Assembly: GCF_013114825.1 (NCBI RefSeq)
Contig: NZ_JAAVLX010000003.1
Coordinates: 682,001 to 746,000, forward strand
DNA from: Bradyrhizobium australiense
Lineage (GTDB): Bacteria > Pseudomonadota > Alphaproteobacteria > Rhizobiales > Xanthobacteraceae
DNA: 64,000 bases
Reading direction: 5' to 3'
Shown here: in pieces, positions 17,905-25,553 of the stretch
Numbering within the stretch: the stretch's first letter is position 1
Layout: each line of letters begins with the position of its first letter
The notes under the pieces: model-generated
The model's input: only the letters and a program-made list of their open reading frames with translations
Databases searched by the model: none
What the model was told of the DNA's origin: nothing
Translations under genes and position numbers: made by a program

Positions 17905-18105
17905 CTATTGAGCGGACTTCGTGCTTACCTTGGCACGAAGCGGTTCCGGGGTACTTATCGCCGGACTCGCGAAGTGTCTTGGCTCGCCGTCGCGGTGTCT
18001 ATCATCCTGTTGAAGCAGACGCTCGAGTTCAGCGAAATAGCGCCGCCGCCAATCGGCCGATAGGCAAGCTAGGTATTCAAGGTCGCGCTCTGTCAGCATT
18101 GACAT
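17905..18105 (-). CDS. Small hypothetical protein (66 aa)
   Basis: This short acidic/basic polypeptide (MLTERDLEYLACLSADWRRR, then YFAELERLLQQDD) has no signal peptide or membrane segment. Its first half would form one amphipathic helix. No good ribosome site is visible before ATG 18105 or 18099. It is convergent with the TAXI-like gene, 34 bases from its stop. Function not recognised; it may be a small regulatory protein or a chance frame. Confidence 0.4.
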   Translation of the reverse strand: MSMLTERDLEYLACLSADWRRRYFAELERLLQQDDRHRDGEPRHFASPAISTPEPLRAKVSTKSAQ

Positions 18106-18251
18106 GACGGGAATTAGCCAGAATTACCTGTCGCATTTGCGTCATAAAAGAAGCACCCGCGAACGTGATTACCAGATCTTAATTATCAATAACGCCGCCC
18201 GTGATGCTGACCGCATCCGGGAAGCAGAAAAGCGCAGAGCATTGGTCCAGT

Positions 18252-19358
18252 TTACTTCGTGACCATGCGCCGAATGGGCGCACCGGCGCTGGGCGCCATT
18301 GGCGAGATCGAGAACGTCAGCCACGTGTTCCAGCCCGCCGGCCGGTTTTCGTTTGCAAATTCGCCATAGCCCTTCAGGTTTAGATACCCCTGCATATCGC
18401 CGACCGGGAACAGATATCCGATCTGCGGGCCGACGCCGAGGACACGTGAGCGGAACCCGCCCAGGATCGGGTGCTGGCCGAAATCGTCCGTGATTTGCTG
18501 ATACGCATATCCGACAAGCCCGACGAATATCTGCTTGGACAGAAACTGCGAGGCACCCCAGTCGACGTGAAAGTCGATACCGTTCTGATACTGCGTGTCC
18601 TGATTTTTGAAATTGTAGGTAAATCCTCCAACCACTGAAAATTCGTGACCGGCCTGTGGATTGAAATAGGTGTAGCCGCCGCCTCCGTCGATAGCAGCGT
18701 GGCCGATGCCCAGATTGGCGAGGCGCGTGGGGCTGTAGGCACCTACCGGAATGTCTCCCGTCAGGTAGGTCATGAAATTGTGTACGCCCGCGTTCCACTT
18801 CAGCGTCGCTTGCGGATAGAGATCGCCCACCGAAGTAATGGAATCTCCGATACTTCCCATCCGCGTTACTGCAAAAGGACCGACCGCGGCCGTAAGCGTA
18901 CCATCGATTGTGGCAGCCGACCGGCCGAATAAGCCGGTCACGCCGATAGCCAATTGCCCGCCCAACACCGGCGTCGCGAACGTATAGGTCGGATTCAGCA
19001 GAACGAGGTCAGCCTGCGCGTTCAAGCGCAGATTCAAATCGACATTGATATTGGCGGGGATTCTGCCGACCTGGATTTCCCTCGCCGCCGCTAGATTGCC
19101 AAAGGCACTTACGCTGGTGTGATAGTAAACTTCGGCCATGGACCACCCTGGCACCTGAGGAGTTGCTGCGAGGCTGCTGAACCTTCCAGGAAGCCAGTAC
19201 GAAACACCGCTCTCATCGGCGTGGGAGATTTCAGGGAAAAGGCTAACCGCAAGTATCGCGATGCCGATACTCGATGGAAGCAATCGAATAAACGATTTTG
19301 GTTCTATGATACTTGATGCCATGGCAGCCCCCATGCTCGGATCAGCAATTGATTCCAA
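18252..19358 (-). CDS. SphA/MetA-type outer-membrane transporter
   Basis: This is a beta-barrel protein of the 'MetA pathway of phenol degradation' (PF13557/SphA) type. A signal peptide (LPSSIGIAILAVSLFPEISHA) is followed by family segments: YWLPGRFSSLAATPQVPGW, NLRLNAQADLVLLNPTY, DIPVGAYSPTRLANLGIG, GGGYTYFNPQAGHEFSVVGG and GPQIGYLFPVG. Such proteins are proposed to let hydrophobic or aromatic compounds cross the outer membrane. Alternative starts are Met9 (19334) and Met13 (19322); the latter gives a normal leader. It follows the AraC-like gene by 25 bases on the same strand, so the two may be co-transcribed. Confidence 0.82.
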   Translation of the reverse strand: MESIADPSMGAAMASSIIEPKSFIRLLPSSIGIAILAVSLFPEISHADESGVSYWLPGRFSSLAATPQVPGWSMAEVYYHTSVSAFGNLAAAREIQVGRIPANINVDLNLRLNAQADLVLLNPTYTFATPVLGGQLAIGVTGLFGRSAATIDGTLTAAVGPFAVTRMGSIGDSITSVGDLYPQATLKWNAGVHNFMTYLTGDIPVGAYSPTRLANLGIGHAAIDGGGGYTYFNPQAGHEFSVVGGFTYNFKNQDTQYQNGIDFHVDWGASQFLSKQIFVGLVGYAYQQITDDFGQHPILGGFRSRVLGVGPQIGYLFPVGDMQGYLNLKGYGEFANENRPAGWNTWLTFSISPMAPSAGAPIRRMVTK

Positions 19359-19383
19359 CTAGATACCGGAAGCATGATTGCCG

Positions 19384-19914
19384 CTATGCGGAATCAGCCT
19401 GCGGCCAAAGTTTAGCGTCGCTCCGTTGTCGTATTGCCACAACTGAGGGTAGCGGACGGCCCGCCACGCCTGGTTCAGGACCCAAGCCGAGCATATCCTG
19501 TGGGCGAAAAGCTTCGGTCGTGATGGGCCGGGCCTCAGCCGCGAAGTCTCTATGCAATGTTTGCGAGGGGCTTTCGCCGAACACCTTTCGGTACTCGACG
19601 GAGAAGCGCCCTAGCTCCATGAAGCCAAAGCAAGTCGCGACATCTGTGACTGAGACAAGATTGCAGTCTGCCGATAAGAGTGTCCATCTTGCTAGGGAAA
19701 GCCGCATCATCCGTAGATGCCGGCATGGTGGAACGCCGCGTACTTTATGAAATGCCTTCCGTAGGGTTCGTTCGCTTACGCCGAGCGCACGGCAAAGGCC
19801 CGTGATATGGAGCGGCTCATCCAGATCGGCGAGAGCCAAATCCTCTGCCTTTTCGACCAACTCGCGGCTCGACCTGCCTTCGATCCTGGACGGGATTGCA
19901 TCTGTGCTTTCCAT
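19384..19914 (-). CDS. AraC-family HTH protein lacking a sensor domain
   Basis: The 176-aa product consists almost entirely of an AraC/XylS DNA-binding domain. LHITGLCRALGVSERTLRKA forms the first helix-turn-helix, and LVSVTDVATCFGFMELGRF followed by YRKVFGESPSQTL forms the second, with the family's signature ending. Relatives are usually about 300 aa with an N-terminal ligand or dimerisation domain; here only about 35 residues precede the HTH. It is therefore either a natural HTH-only regulator or an N-truncated remnant. A GCTATGC half-motif overlaps its stop codon, just upstream of the porin gene. It is a candidate reader of the paired inverted motifs (inference). Confidence 0.78.
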   Translation of the reverse strand: MESTDAIPSRIEGRSSRELVEKAEDLALADLDEPLHITGLCRALGVSERTLRKAFHKVRGVPPCRHLRMMRLSLARWTLLSADCNLVSVTDVATCFGFMELGRFSVEYRKVFGESPSQTLHRDFAAEARPITTEAFRPQDMLGLGPEPGVAGRPLPSVVAIRQRSDAKLWPQADSA

Positions 19915-20035
19915 GGTCTTGTGCCTCTGAAGACATCAATTCGGCACAACACAACATCGGGCGAGCTTCGTGGATATTGTCCTTTCGGGCAACCGAAGGC
20001 GCGTCTCGCGCACGCACCCCGTCCGACGCCGGTTT

Positions 20036-20680
20036 CTATCGATGAATAGCGGTCGACGCAGAAGGCGGGGCCAGCAATCCCAGCCGCTCGGCAATGGATA
20101 CAGCTTCAGCAAGCGACTGAACCTGCAGCTTCTGCATCACCATACGACGATGGGCTTTGACGGTCCGTTCTGAGGTACCGAGCTGAAATGCGATTTGCTT
20201 GTTCAGCTTGCCGCGGACCATGAGCACAAAGACCTGGTCTTCCCGCGTAGTCAGGGTGCCAACCAGTGATCTAAACCAATTAAGTTCGTTCCGGCTCTGC
20301 TCCATAGCCGCATATCTAGCCAGCGCGCGTTCAATCGCTTCCAACAATATTTGTTTTGAAACTGGTTTGGAGAGGAAATCTTCAGCACCTGCCTTGATGG
20401 CGCGCACACTGGTGGGAATATCGCCGTGGCCTGTCATGAAGACGATTGGCCAACTGTGGGACACCTTCGCAAGCTGCTCTTGAAGCTGAATGCCTCCCAA
20501 TGTTGGCATCTGGACGTCAAGCAAAATGCAGCCCGGCCTTGCTTCTTGGCTTGCTTGCAGAAAACCGGTCGCGGATTCGTAATCTGCAACCTGATAGCCA
20601 GACGCGATCAGCAGTCGCGACACTGACGTTCGAAACGCCGCGTCATCATCAACGACATGAACCATAGGAGCGCCGGTCAT
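20036..20680 (-). CDS. FixJ/NarL-type two-domain response regulator
   Basis: The 214-aa product has a receiver domain (VVDDDAAFR; phospho-acceptor Asp55 in ILLDVQMP; Thr83 in FMTGHGD; Lys105 in FLSKPVS). A linker and a LuxR-type HTH follow (TTREDQVFVLMVRGKLNKQI, GTSERTVKAHR). FixJ-like proteins activate promoters when phosphorylated by a histidine kinase. No kinase gene is adjacent; the nearest is at 25.5 kb. It ends 122 bases before the AraC-like gene and reads the same way. Start could be Met1 or Met6. Confidence 0.88.
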   Translation of the reverse strand: MTGAPMVHVVDDDAAFRTSVSRLLIASGYQVADYESATGFLQASQEARPGCILLDVQMPTLGGIQLQEQLAKVSHSWPIVFMTGHGDIPTSVRAIKAGAEDFLSKPVSKQILLEAIERALARYAAMEQSRNELNWFRSLVGTLTTREDQVFVLMVRGKLNKQIAFQLGTSERTVKAHRRMVMQKLQVQSLAEAVSIAERLGLLAPPSASTAIHR

Positions 20681-20851
20681 CTCGTCTACGCCCTTCGCAA
20701 TATAAAGGAAAACGAGTAAGCAGTATTATCTACGTATGGAGGGAGAATAGCGCACGTATCCCAAAGGTCAACGCCTGGTTGTGGGCGGGCCGGCCACGCA
20801 GTATCCAATATACCAAATGGTTTTGCTTGGGGGTGTTTCCGCTGTCGCCGG

Positions 20852-21961
20852 CTACAGGTAAGCCGTATAGGAGCTGACCCACACGAGAATAGACGCCAAG
20901 ACACCGATCACGCCCGCGTTAGCCGCAAATGCGGTTGCGCTCCCCGTCATTCCAAGCCGCAGCGATTCACGCGTGATATCGTCCGGAATGGAGATTTCTG
21001 CTGGAAAGACCGTGGCGCCGCCAAGCGAATTTGTACGAGCCAATGTCCCCGATACCGCGATCTGGCCCTGGCCGATGCCCTTGGGAATTGCCGTAATCCT
21101 GGCGTGGTAGATGCGGCCCGGGACGTTCTCGAAGATGATATCCACGCGGGTGCCTTCCTTGATCGTCTGAAATCCGTTCTGCGGAAATATTCCGACGAGC
21201 GTGACGTCATTCTCGACAATGAACGACATCGCGGAGCGCATCTGCACGGCGCGGTCGCCGACTGCCAGTGCGACGACTGTCACGTATCCATCGGCAGGTG
21301 CACGAATTGTGGTTTGCGAAAGCTCCCAGCTTGCGCTCTTCAGCTGTGCCTCAATCTGCGCGACGGCAGTGTTAACGCCTCCAATTTCGGAATCCATCGC
21401 GAGTTTGGCGCTCTGCTGCGCTGCTTTGGCGGCGACGAGCTGCGCCGATACGGTCTCGAACTGGACCTGCTTGTCCTGGCTCTGAAATTCCGTGTTCGCA
21501 TTATCCAACACCAGGGTCTGAATGTCCGCGAGCCGCTTGGTGTTGTATTTGAGCTGAGCAGCCAGTCCCGCAACGTTGGCACTAGCCTGCTCGTAGTTCG
21601 ATTTCAGGATCTCGGTCTGCTGGCGCGCCGCGGCCAGCGAAGCCTGCAGCTGAGCAACCTTGTACTGGAAAGGCGCAGGATCGATCTGAAACAAGACGTC
21701 GCCTATCTTCACCGGCACGTTCGGTTTGACGGGAATGGCAATGACCTCACCCGTCACATTCGGCGTCACTTCGACCACCCGGCCGGTTACCGTTACGTAG
21801 CCCGATGGCGTGAGATAGTTAAAGAGCCCGAGAAAAACCCCGAGAATGAGCGCGCCGACTAACACCGAGACGGTGCCCGACATCCAGCCCCAGCGCACCA
21901 GCTTGAACTTTGAAAAGACAACCCACAGCCCGACTATGTAGAGGCACAAGATAATAAGCAT
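20852..21961 (-). CDS. HlyD/EmrA-type membrane fusion protein
   Basis: The 369-aa product has an N-terminal membrane anchor (MLIILCLYIVGLWVVF and GTVSVLVGALILGVFLGLF) and a biotinyl-lipoyl segment (GRVVEVTPNVTGEVIAIPV, KIGDVLFQIDPAPF). A long helical hairpin spans about residues 95-230, then come IRAPADGYVT and a beta-barrel region. HlyD-like adaptors bridge an inner-membrane pump and an outer-membrane channel. No pump gene is adjacent; the second small span and solitary position resemble YibH/DUF-type inner-membrane HlyD proteins. ATG 21961 has AGAGGGG six bases upstream and is preferred over the longer frame to 22117. It is divergent from 22184, with site C between. Confidence 0.8.
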   Translation of the reverse strand: MLIILCLYIVGLWVVFSKFKLVRWGWMSGTVSVLVGALILGVFLGLFNYLTPSGYVTVTGRVVEVTPNVTGEVIAIPVKPNVPVKIGDVLFQIDPAPFQYKVAQLQASLAAARQQTEILKSNYEQASANVAGLAAQLKYNTKRLADIQTLVLDNANTEFQSQDKQVQFETVSAQLVAAKAAQQSAKLAMDSEIGGVNTAVAQIEAQLKSASWELSQTTIRAPADGYVTVVALAVGDRAVQMRSAMSFIVENDVTLVGIFPQNGFQTIKEGTRVDIIFENVPGRIYHARITAIPKGIGQGQIAVSGTLARTNSLGGATVFPAEISIPDDITRESLRLGMTGSATAFAANAGVIGVLASILVWVSSYTAYL

Positions 21962-22019
21962 GGTCGGCCCCTCTATAGTCCGTTGAAATAGCTGGACTGT
22001 AGGGCGCCCACTGATCACC

Positions 22020-22096
22020 GCTATGCAAATTCGGTACGACGATATTGCCCGTCGCTCGCACCTCTGAATTTCGCGCTCCGTCCGATTTTGCATAGC
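22020..22096. promoter_or_regulatory. Paired inverted motif, site C (GCTATGCAAATTCGG / CCGATTTTGCATAGC)
   Basis: Arms at 22020-22034 and 22082-22096 are inverted copies, 14 of 15 positions matching. Core centres are 67 bases apart, 10 more than at site B. A further partial arm, CGATATTGC, sits at 22040-22048. The site lies between divergent starts at 21961 (-) and 22184 (+). Confidence 0.6.
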
Positions 22097-22183
22097 GGAC
22101 GTCTCCGAGCCCCTCATAGTCTCAAACAGTGAGCCATCCTCTGGATTGCTTCATGGAATCGAGATGCCTCGCAAAAGGAGCAG

Positions 22184-22819
22184 ATGATGAGACCCACTCA
22201 GATTGCCATAACGCTCGCATTGACCGTTGCTCTACTCGACGCAGGGACGGCGCTTGCGCAGACGTCGTCTCCCGCGGCGCCGACGCCGATGAAAACGATT
22301 GGCGGCGCTAACAGTGCTGCGAAGCCGGAGCTTATTCAGTCGCTGATCGTGATGAATTCACGTGGCGCAACGCTTCAAGGCGACAAGCTGACGCTGATTG
22401 GCGTGGCGCCAAACTCTATCGTCTTTGCCGATCGACCTGTTCGACTCGCCGGCCACGAGCCGACGGCAATGCTGCTGGAGGATTGGGGCAAAGGAAACGA
22501 CAATTTCACGAAGGATCCTCCCAATGCGACCATTTCGGCGTTCAGCAAGGACGGTTCCTCGGTGAAGGATGCCGTCGTGGTGCTGAAGACCCCCAAAATT
22601 GAAGGTGACAACCTGACCTTCACCGTGCAGCTGCTGGAAGGCGATATCACCGGCGCCGATGGTCCGGCCTCGCTGTTCATCGACATATTCGGTGTGTGGC
22701 GGCGCGCCGCGTTTCGCGGTGTCGTCTATGCCGGAGCAGTCGGCGCAGCCGCGTACGCCGCTGCGCCATACTACGGGCGCCCGGCCTGCGGCTATTACCC
22801 CTATCCGCCCTGCTACTGA
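22184..22819 (+). CDS. Exported hypothetical protein with Tyr/Pro-rich tail
   Basis: A signal peptide (IAITLALTVALLDAGTALAQ) is followed by a globular domain containing LIVMNSRGATLQGDKLTLIG, NSIVFADRPVRLAGHEPTA and VLLEGDITGAD-like segments. The last 40 residues are hydrophobic, then Gly/Tyr/Pro-rich (YYGRPACGYYPYPPCY), as in some envelope-associated proteins. AAAGGAG precedes the ATG at 22184/22187. I associate this family with neighbourhoods encoding DUF1254 and MetA-type porins, as here. Function unknown; a periplasmic role is inferred. Confidence 0.65.
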   Translation: MMRPTQIAITLALTVALLDAGTALAQTSSPAAPTPMKTIGGANSAAKPELIQSLIVMNSRGATLQGDKLTLIGVAPNSIVFADRPVRLAGHEPTAMLLEDWGKGNDNFTKDPPNATISAFSKDGSSVKDAVVVLKTPKIEGDNLTFTVQLLEGDITGADGPASLFIDIFGVWRRAAFRGVVYAGAVGAAAYAAAPYYGRPACGYYPYPPCY

Positions 22820-22873
22820 GACGTAATCGAGAAAGTGCCGCTTGAACGTCAGCACTAAGCAATGGAGAATAAA

Positions 22874-24307
22874 ATGGATATCACCAGACGCAACCTCACT
22901 GTTGGTGGCCTGAGCCTGCTTGCAAGCGCTTCGGCGAGCACCTTAAGCCGAGCCGAACTCGGCGAGCTACTCGGCATCGGCGGAGGACTCGAAGATTTTG
23001 TCCTGGCTACTGATGCCTACGTCTTCGGCTATCCGCTCGTCACCATGGAGATGACCCGCCGGGTCATCACCAACGTAGCCGAGGTTAAGGGCTCGCACGG
23101 TCCGATGGGCCAGCTCATCAAGCTCAGGCAATACCCGGATCCGTCGTTCAAGTCCGTGACCGCGCCGAATGCCGACACGTTGTACACGACGGCGTTCATC
23201 GATGTCGGCAAGGAGCCGTGGGTTATCAGCGTCCCCGATATGAAGGACCGCTATTACCTGCTGCCAATGCTGGATGGCTGGACCAACGTGTTCCAGGTGC
23301 CGGGCAAGCGCACCACCGGAACCGGCGCGCAAACTTATGCCATCACCGGGCCGGGCTGGAAGGGTACCCTCCCATCCGGCGTCGAGGAGTTGAAGGCACC
23401 GACGAGCATCGTCTGGATTTTGGGCCGCATCTATTGCACGGGTACTCCCGAGGATTACGCGGCCGTGCACAAGGCGCAAGATGAGTTCAAGCTCGTGCCC
23501 CTGAGTTCTTACGGCAAGTCCTATACGCCGCCGGCGGGGACGGTCGATCCGTCGATCGACATGAAGACTGCGGTGCGCGAGCAGGTCAACAAAATGGATG
23601 CGGTGGCGTACTTCACGCTGCTCTGCAAGCTCATGAAGGACAATCCGCCGACAGCGGCGGACGCGCCTCAAATTGCCAAGTTCGCCAAAATCGGGATCGT
23701 GCCCGGACAGGATTTCGATGCCAGCAAACTCAAGGCGGATTTCATCAAGCGCGTGCCGGAAATTGGCGTGGACCGCATCATGATCCAATACAAGATTAAT
23801 AAAGACATGAAGGACGAGAATGGCTGGGGCTTTACAACCAAAACCGGGCTCTACGGCACCGACTACCTGATGCGGGCGCTGGTCACCGCGATCGGACTAG
23901 GCGCCAACCGTCCGCAGGACGCGGTCTATCCCGTATCGAAGGTGGATGGCGACGACAAGACCTACAATGGCGCCAACAAGTACGTCATGCGTTTCCCCAA
24001 GGGACATTTGCCGCCGGCCAAAGGGTTCTGGTCATTGACGATGTATGACAGCAGCTATTTCTTCGTCAGCAATCCGATCAACCGTTATTCGATCAGCGCA
24101 CGGCAGGATCTGAAGTCGAATCCGGACGGGTCGACGGACCTCTACATTCAGACGGACTCGCCAGGCAAAGATAAGGAAGCGAATTGGCTTCCTGCGCCAT
24201 CGGGCGATTTCATCCTGATGCTGCGGATGTACTGGCCGAGCGAGGCCGATCCATCGATCATTGATGGCTCCTGGAAAGTCCCGCCGGTGAAGAAGGTGGC
24301 GGTCTGA
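22874..24307 (+). CDS. DUF1254/DUF1214 protein, Tat-exported
   Basis: The 477-aa product has a Tat-like leader (DITRRNLTVGGLSLLASAS). DUF1254 follows (DAYVFGYPLVTMEMTRR, TVTAPNADTLYTTAFIDV-like region, YYLLPMLDGWTNVF), then DUF1214 (YVMRFPKGHLPPAKGFWSLT, YDSSYFFVSNPINRYSI, with WLPAPSGDFILMLRMYWPS near the end). The domains are common in secreted proteins of unknown activity. GGAG lies seven bases before ATG 22874, so that start is preferred over 22862. It follows the exported gene at 22184 and probably belongs to the same transcript. Confidence 0.87.
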   Translation: MDITRRNLTVGGLSLLASASASTLSRAELGELLGIGGGLEDFVLATDAYVFGYPLVTMEMTRRVITNVAEVKGSHGPMGQLIKLRQYPDPSFKSVTAPNADTLYTTAFIDVGKEPWVISVPDMKDRYYLLPMLDGWTNVFQVPGKRTTGTGAQTYAITGPGWKGTLPSGVEELKAPTSIVWILGRIYCTGTPEDYAAVHKAQDEFKLVPLSSYGKSYTPPAGTVDPSIDMKTAVREQVNKMDAVAYFTLLCKLMKDNPPTAADAPQIAKFAKIGIVPGQDFDASKLKADFIKRVPEIGVDRIMIQYKINKDMKDENGWGFTTKTGLYGTDYLMRALVTAIGLGANRPQDAVYPVSKVDGDDKTYNGANKYVMRFPKGHLPPAKGFWSLTMYDSSYFFVSNPINRYSISARQDLKSNPDGSTDLYIQTDSPGKDKEANWLPAPSGDFILMLRMYWPSEADPSIIDGSWKVPPVKKVAV

Positions 24308-24384
24308 TGCAAAGGCGGCGCCGACGCTTCTGTGCCGGTGCCGCTCAGCCATAGATGCCAAAACTCACTAAAGGAGAATAGCGG

Positions 24385-24742
24385 ATGTATCGGCCCCTGA
24401 CACTTGCAGTGATGCTTTTGACGCCGTTGATTCAACCCGCCCGGGCCCAGGTAGATCTCAGCGCCCTACGCCGACGTCAACGGTTTTCTCGACGTCCAAA
24501 AACTGACGTGCGCGCAACTCGCGGGGACGTGGCAGGGCGACGCCGACATGCTTACGACCTGGTATAGCGGCTGGTACAACGGTCTTGCTCGCAAGCACTA
24601 TCTGGACCTCAGGAAAGGAAAAGAGGCGGAGCACGAGGTCATCGTTTATTGCAAGGCGCATCCGGAACAGTTGATCATCGAGGCCATTGCAGTCGTGTTC
24701 AAGGACATGCGGGCGAAGCTCGGAATCGAGATGAAGCCTTGA
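24385..24742 (+). pseudogene. HdeA/HdeB-like acid-stress protein, frameshifted
   Basis: Two frames together make one HdeA-like protein. The first gives a signal peptide (MYRPLTLAVMLLTPLIQPARAQ). The second, from 24467, gives YADVNGFLDVQKLTCAQLAG, WYSGWYNGLARKHYLDL and EAEHEVIVYCKAHPEQLIIE, with the two Cys that form the family's disulfide. The frame changes at a CCC run at 24464-24466, consistent with one extra base. HdeA-type proteins are small periplasmic chaperones active at low pH. A GGAG site precedes the ATG. A sequencing error would give the same picture, so loss of function is not certain. Confidence 0.7.
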
Positions 24743-24994
24743 AGGGCTCACACGGGCAGCGCTTATCGAGGCGAGTTGTGTAGAATACCTGACACAAGAG
24801 CGCAAACTGCCGAGCGCAGCGAAGGTACTGTACGGGATTGTGGTTGGCGAAAGTGAGAAATGGTCCTAACCTCGACCCACAACACACTAATCAATAAAGG
24901 CTCAGAATACCCCGCCATTTTCAATGTCGGGAATTTCGATATCGTCCACGGTCGTTTACCGTTGCACGGGAGCTTGTCCGACGATTCTGTAGGG

Positions 24995-25360
24995 ATGGAT
25001 AATCGAATGCACACGATCGCGATCGTTGAGGACGATCCGCGCACGCTGCAAGGCCTAAGCCGGCTTCTGTCGGCGCACGGTTTCCATGTCCAAACGTTCG
25101 AATCGGCTGAATCGTTTCTTGAGGTGCTCGCAAAGTGCGAAGCCAAGTGCCTCCTTCTGGATATCCATCTCGGCGCCATGTCAGGTATCGATCTCAAGCG
25201 GCGCTTGAGTGCTTCGGGGAGCACCATGCCGGTCATTTTTATGAGCGCACTTGAAAACGAAGCAACCAGCAAGGAAGTGTCTGAACTTGGCTGCGTCGCT
25301 TATTTGAGAAAGCCCTTTTTGGCAAAATTGCTCATTGATGCAATCAACGGAATTCCGTGA
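24995..25360 (+). CDS. Single-domain (FixJ-like) response regulator
   Basis: The 121-aa product is a stand-alone receiver domain: IAIVEDDPRTL, phospho-acceptor Asp56 in LLLDIHLG, Ser84 in FMSALE where Thr or Ser is usual, and Lys106 in YLRKPF. It has no output domain, so it probably relays phosphate or blocks a kinase. The kinase gene at 25554 follows on the same strand 193 bases later and is its likely partner. The upstream extension to 24860 is unlike the family; ATG 25007 is another possible start. Confidence 0.82.
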   Translation: MDNRMHTIAIVEDDPRTLQGLSRLLSAHGFHVQTFESAESFLEVLAKCEAKCLLLDIHLGAMSGIDLKRRLSASGSTMPVIFMSALENEATSKEVSELGCVAYLRKPFLAKLLIDAINGIP

Positions 25361-25553
25361 GTGGACCCGGTCCAGCAGAAATCGACATCGCCTGCGCCTC
25401 GGCATTTGTTGCGAAATTTGCCTAAAATTTAATGGCCTTCGCGCTGCGATTGAAATTGAACGGAGGGACTCCCCTGCCGCGAGCTATTGGAGTAGGCTCG
25501 GCGCCGCTCATTGGCGGACCTGATCATTTCAAAGTATTGAGTGTTGCTCGGAG

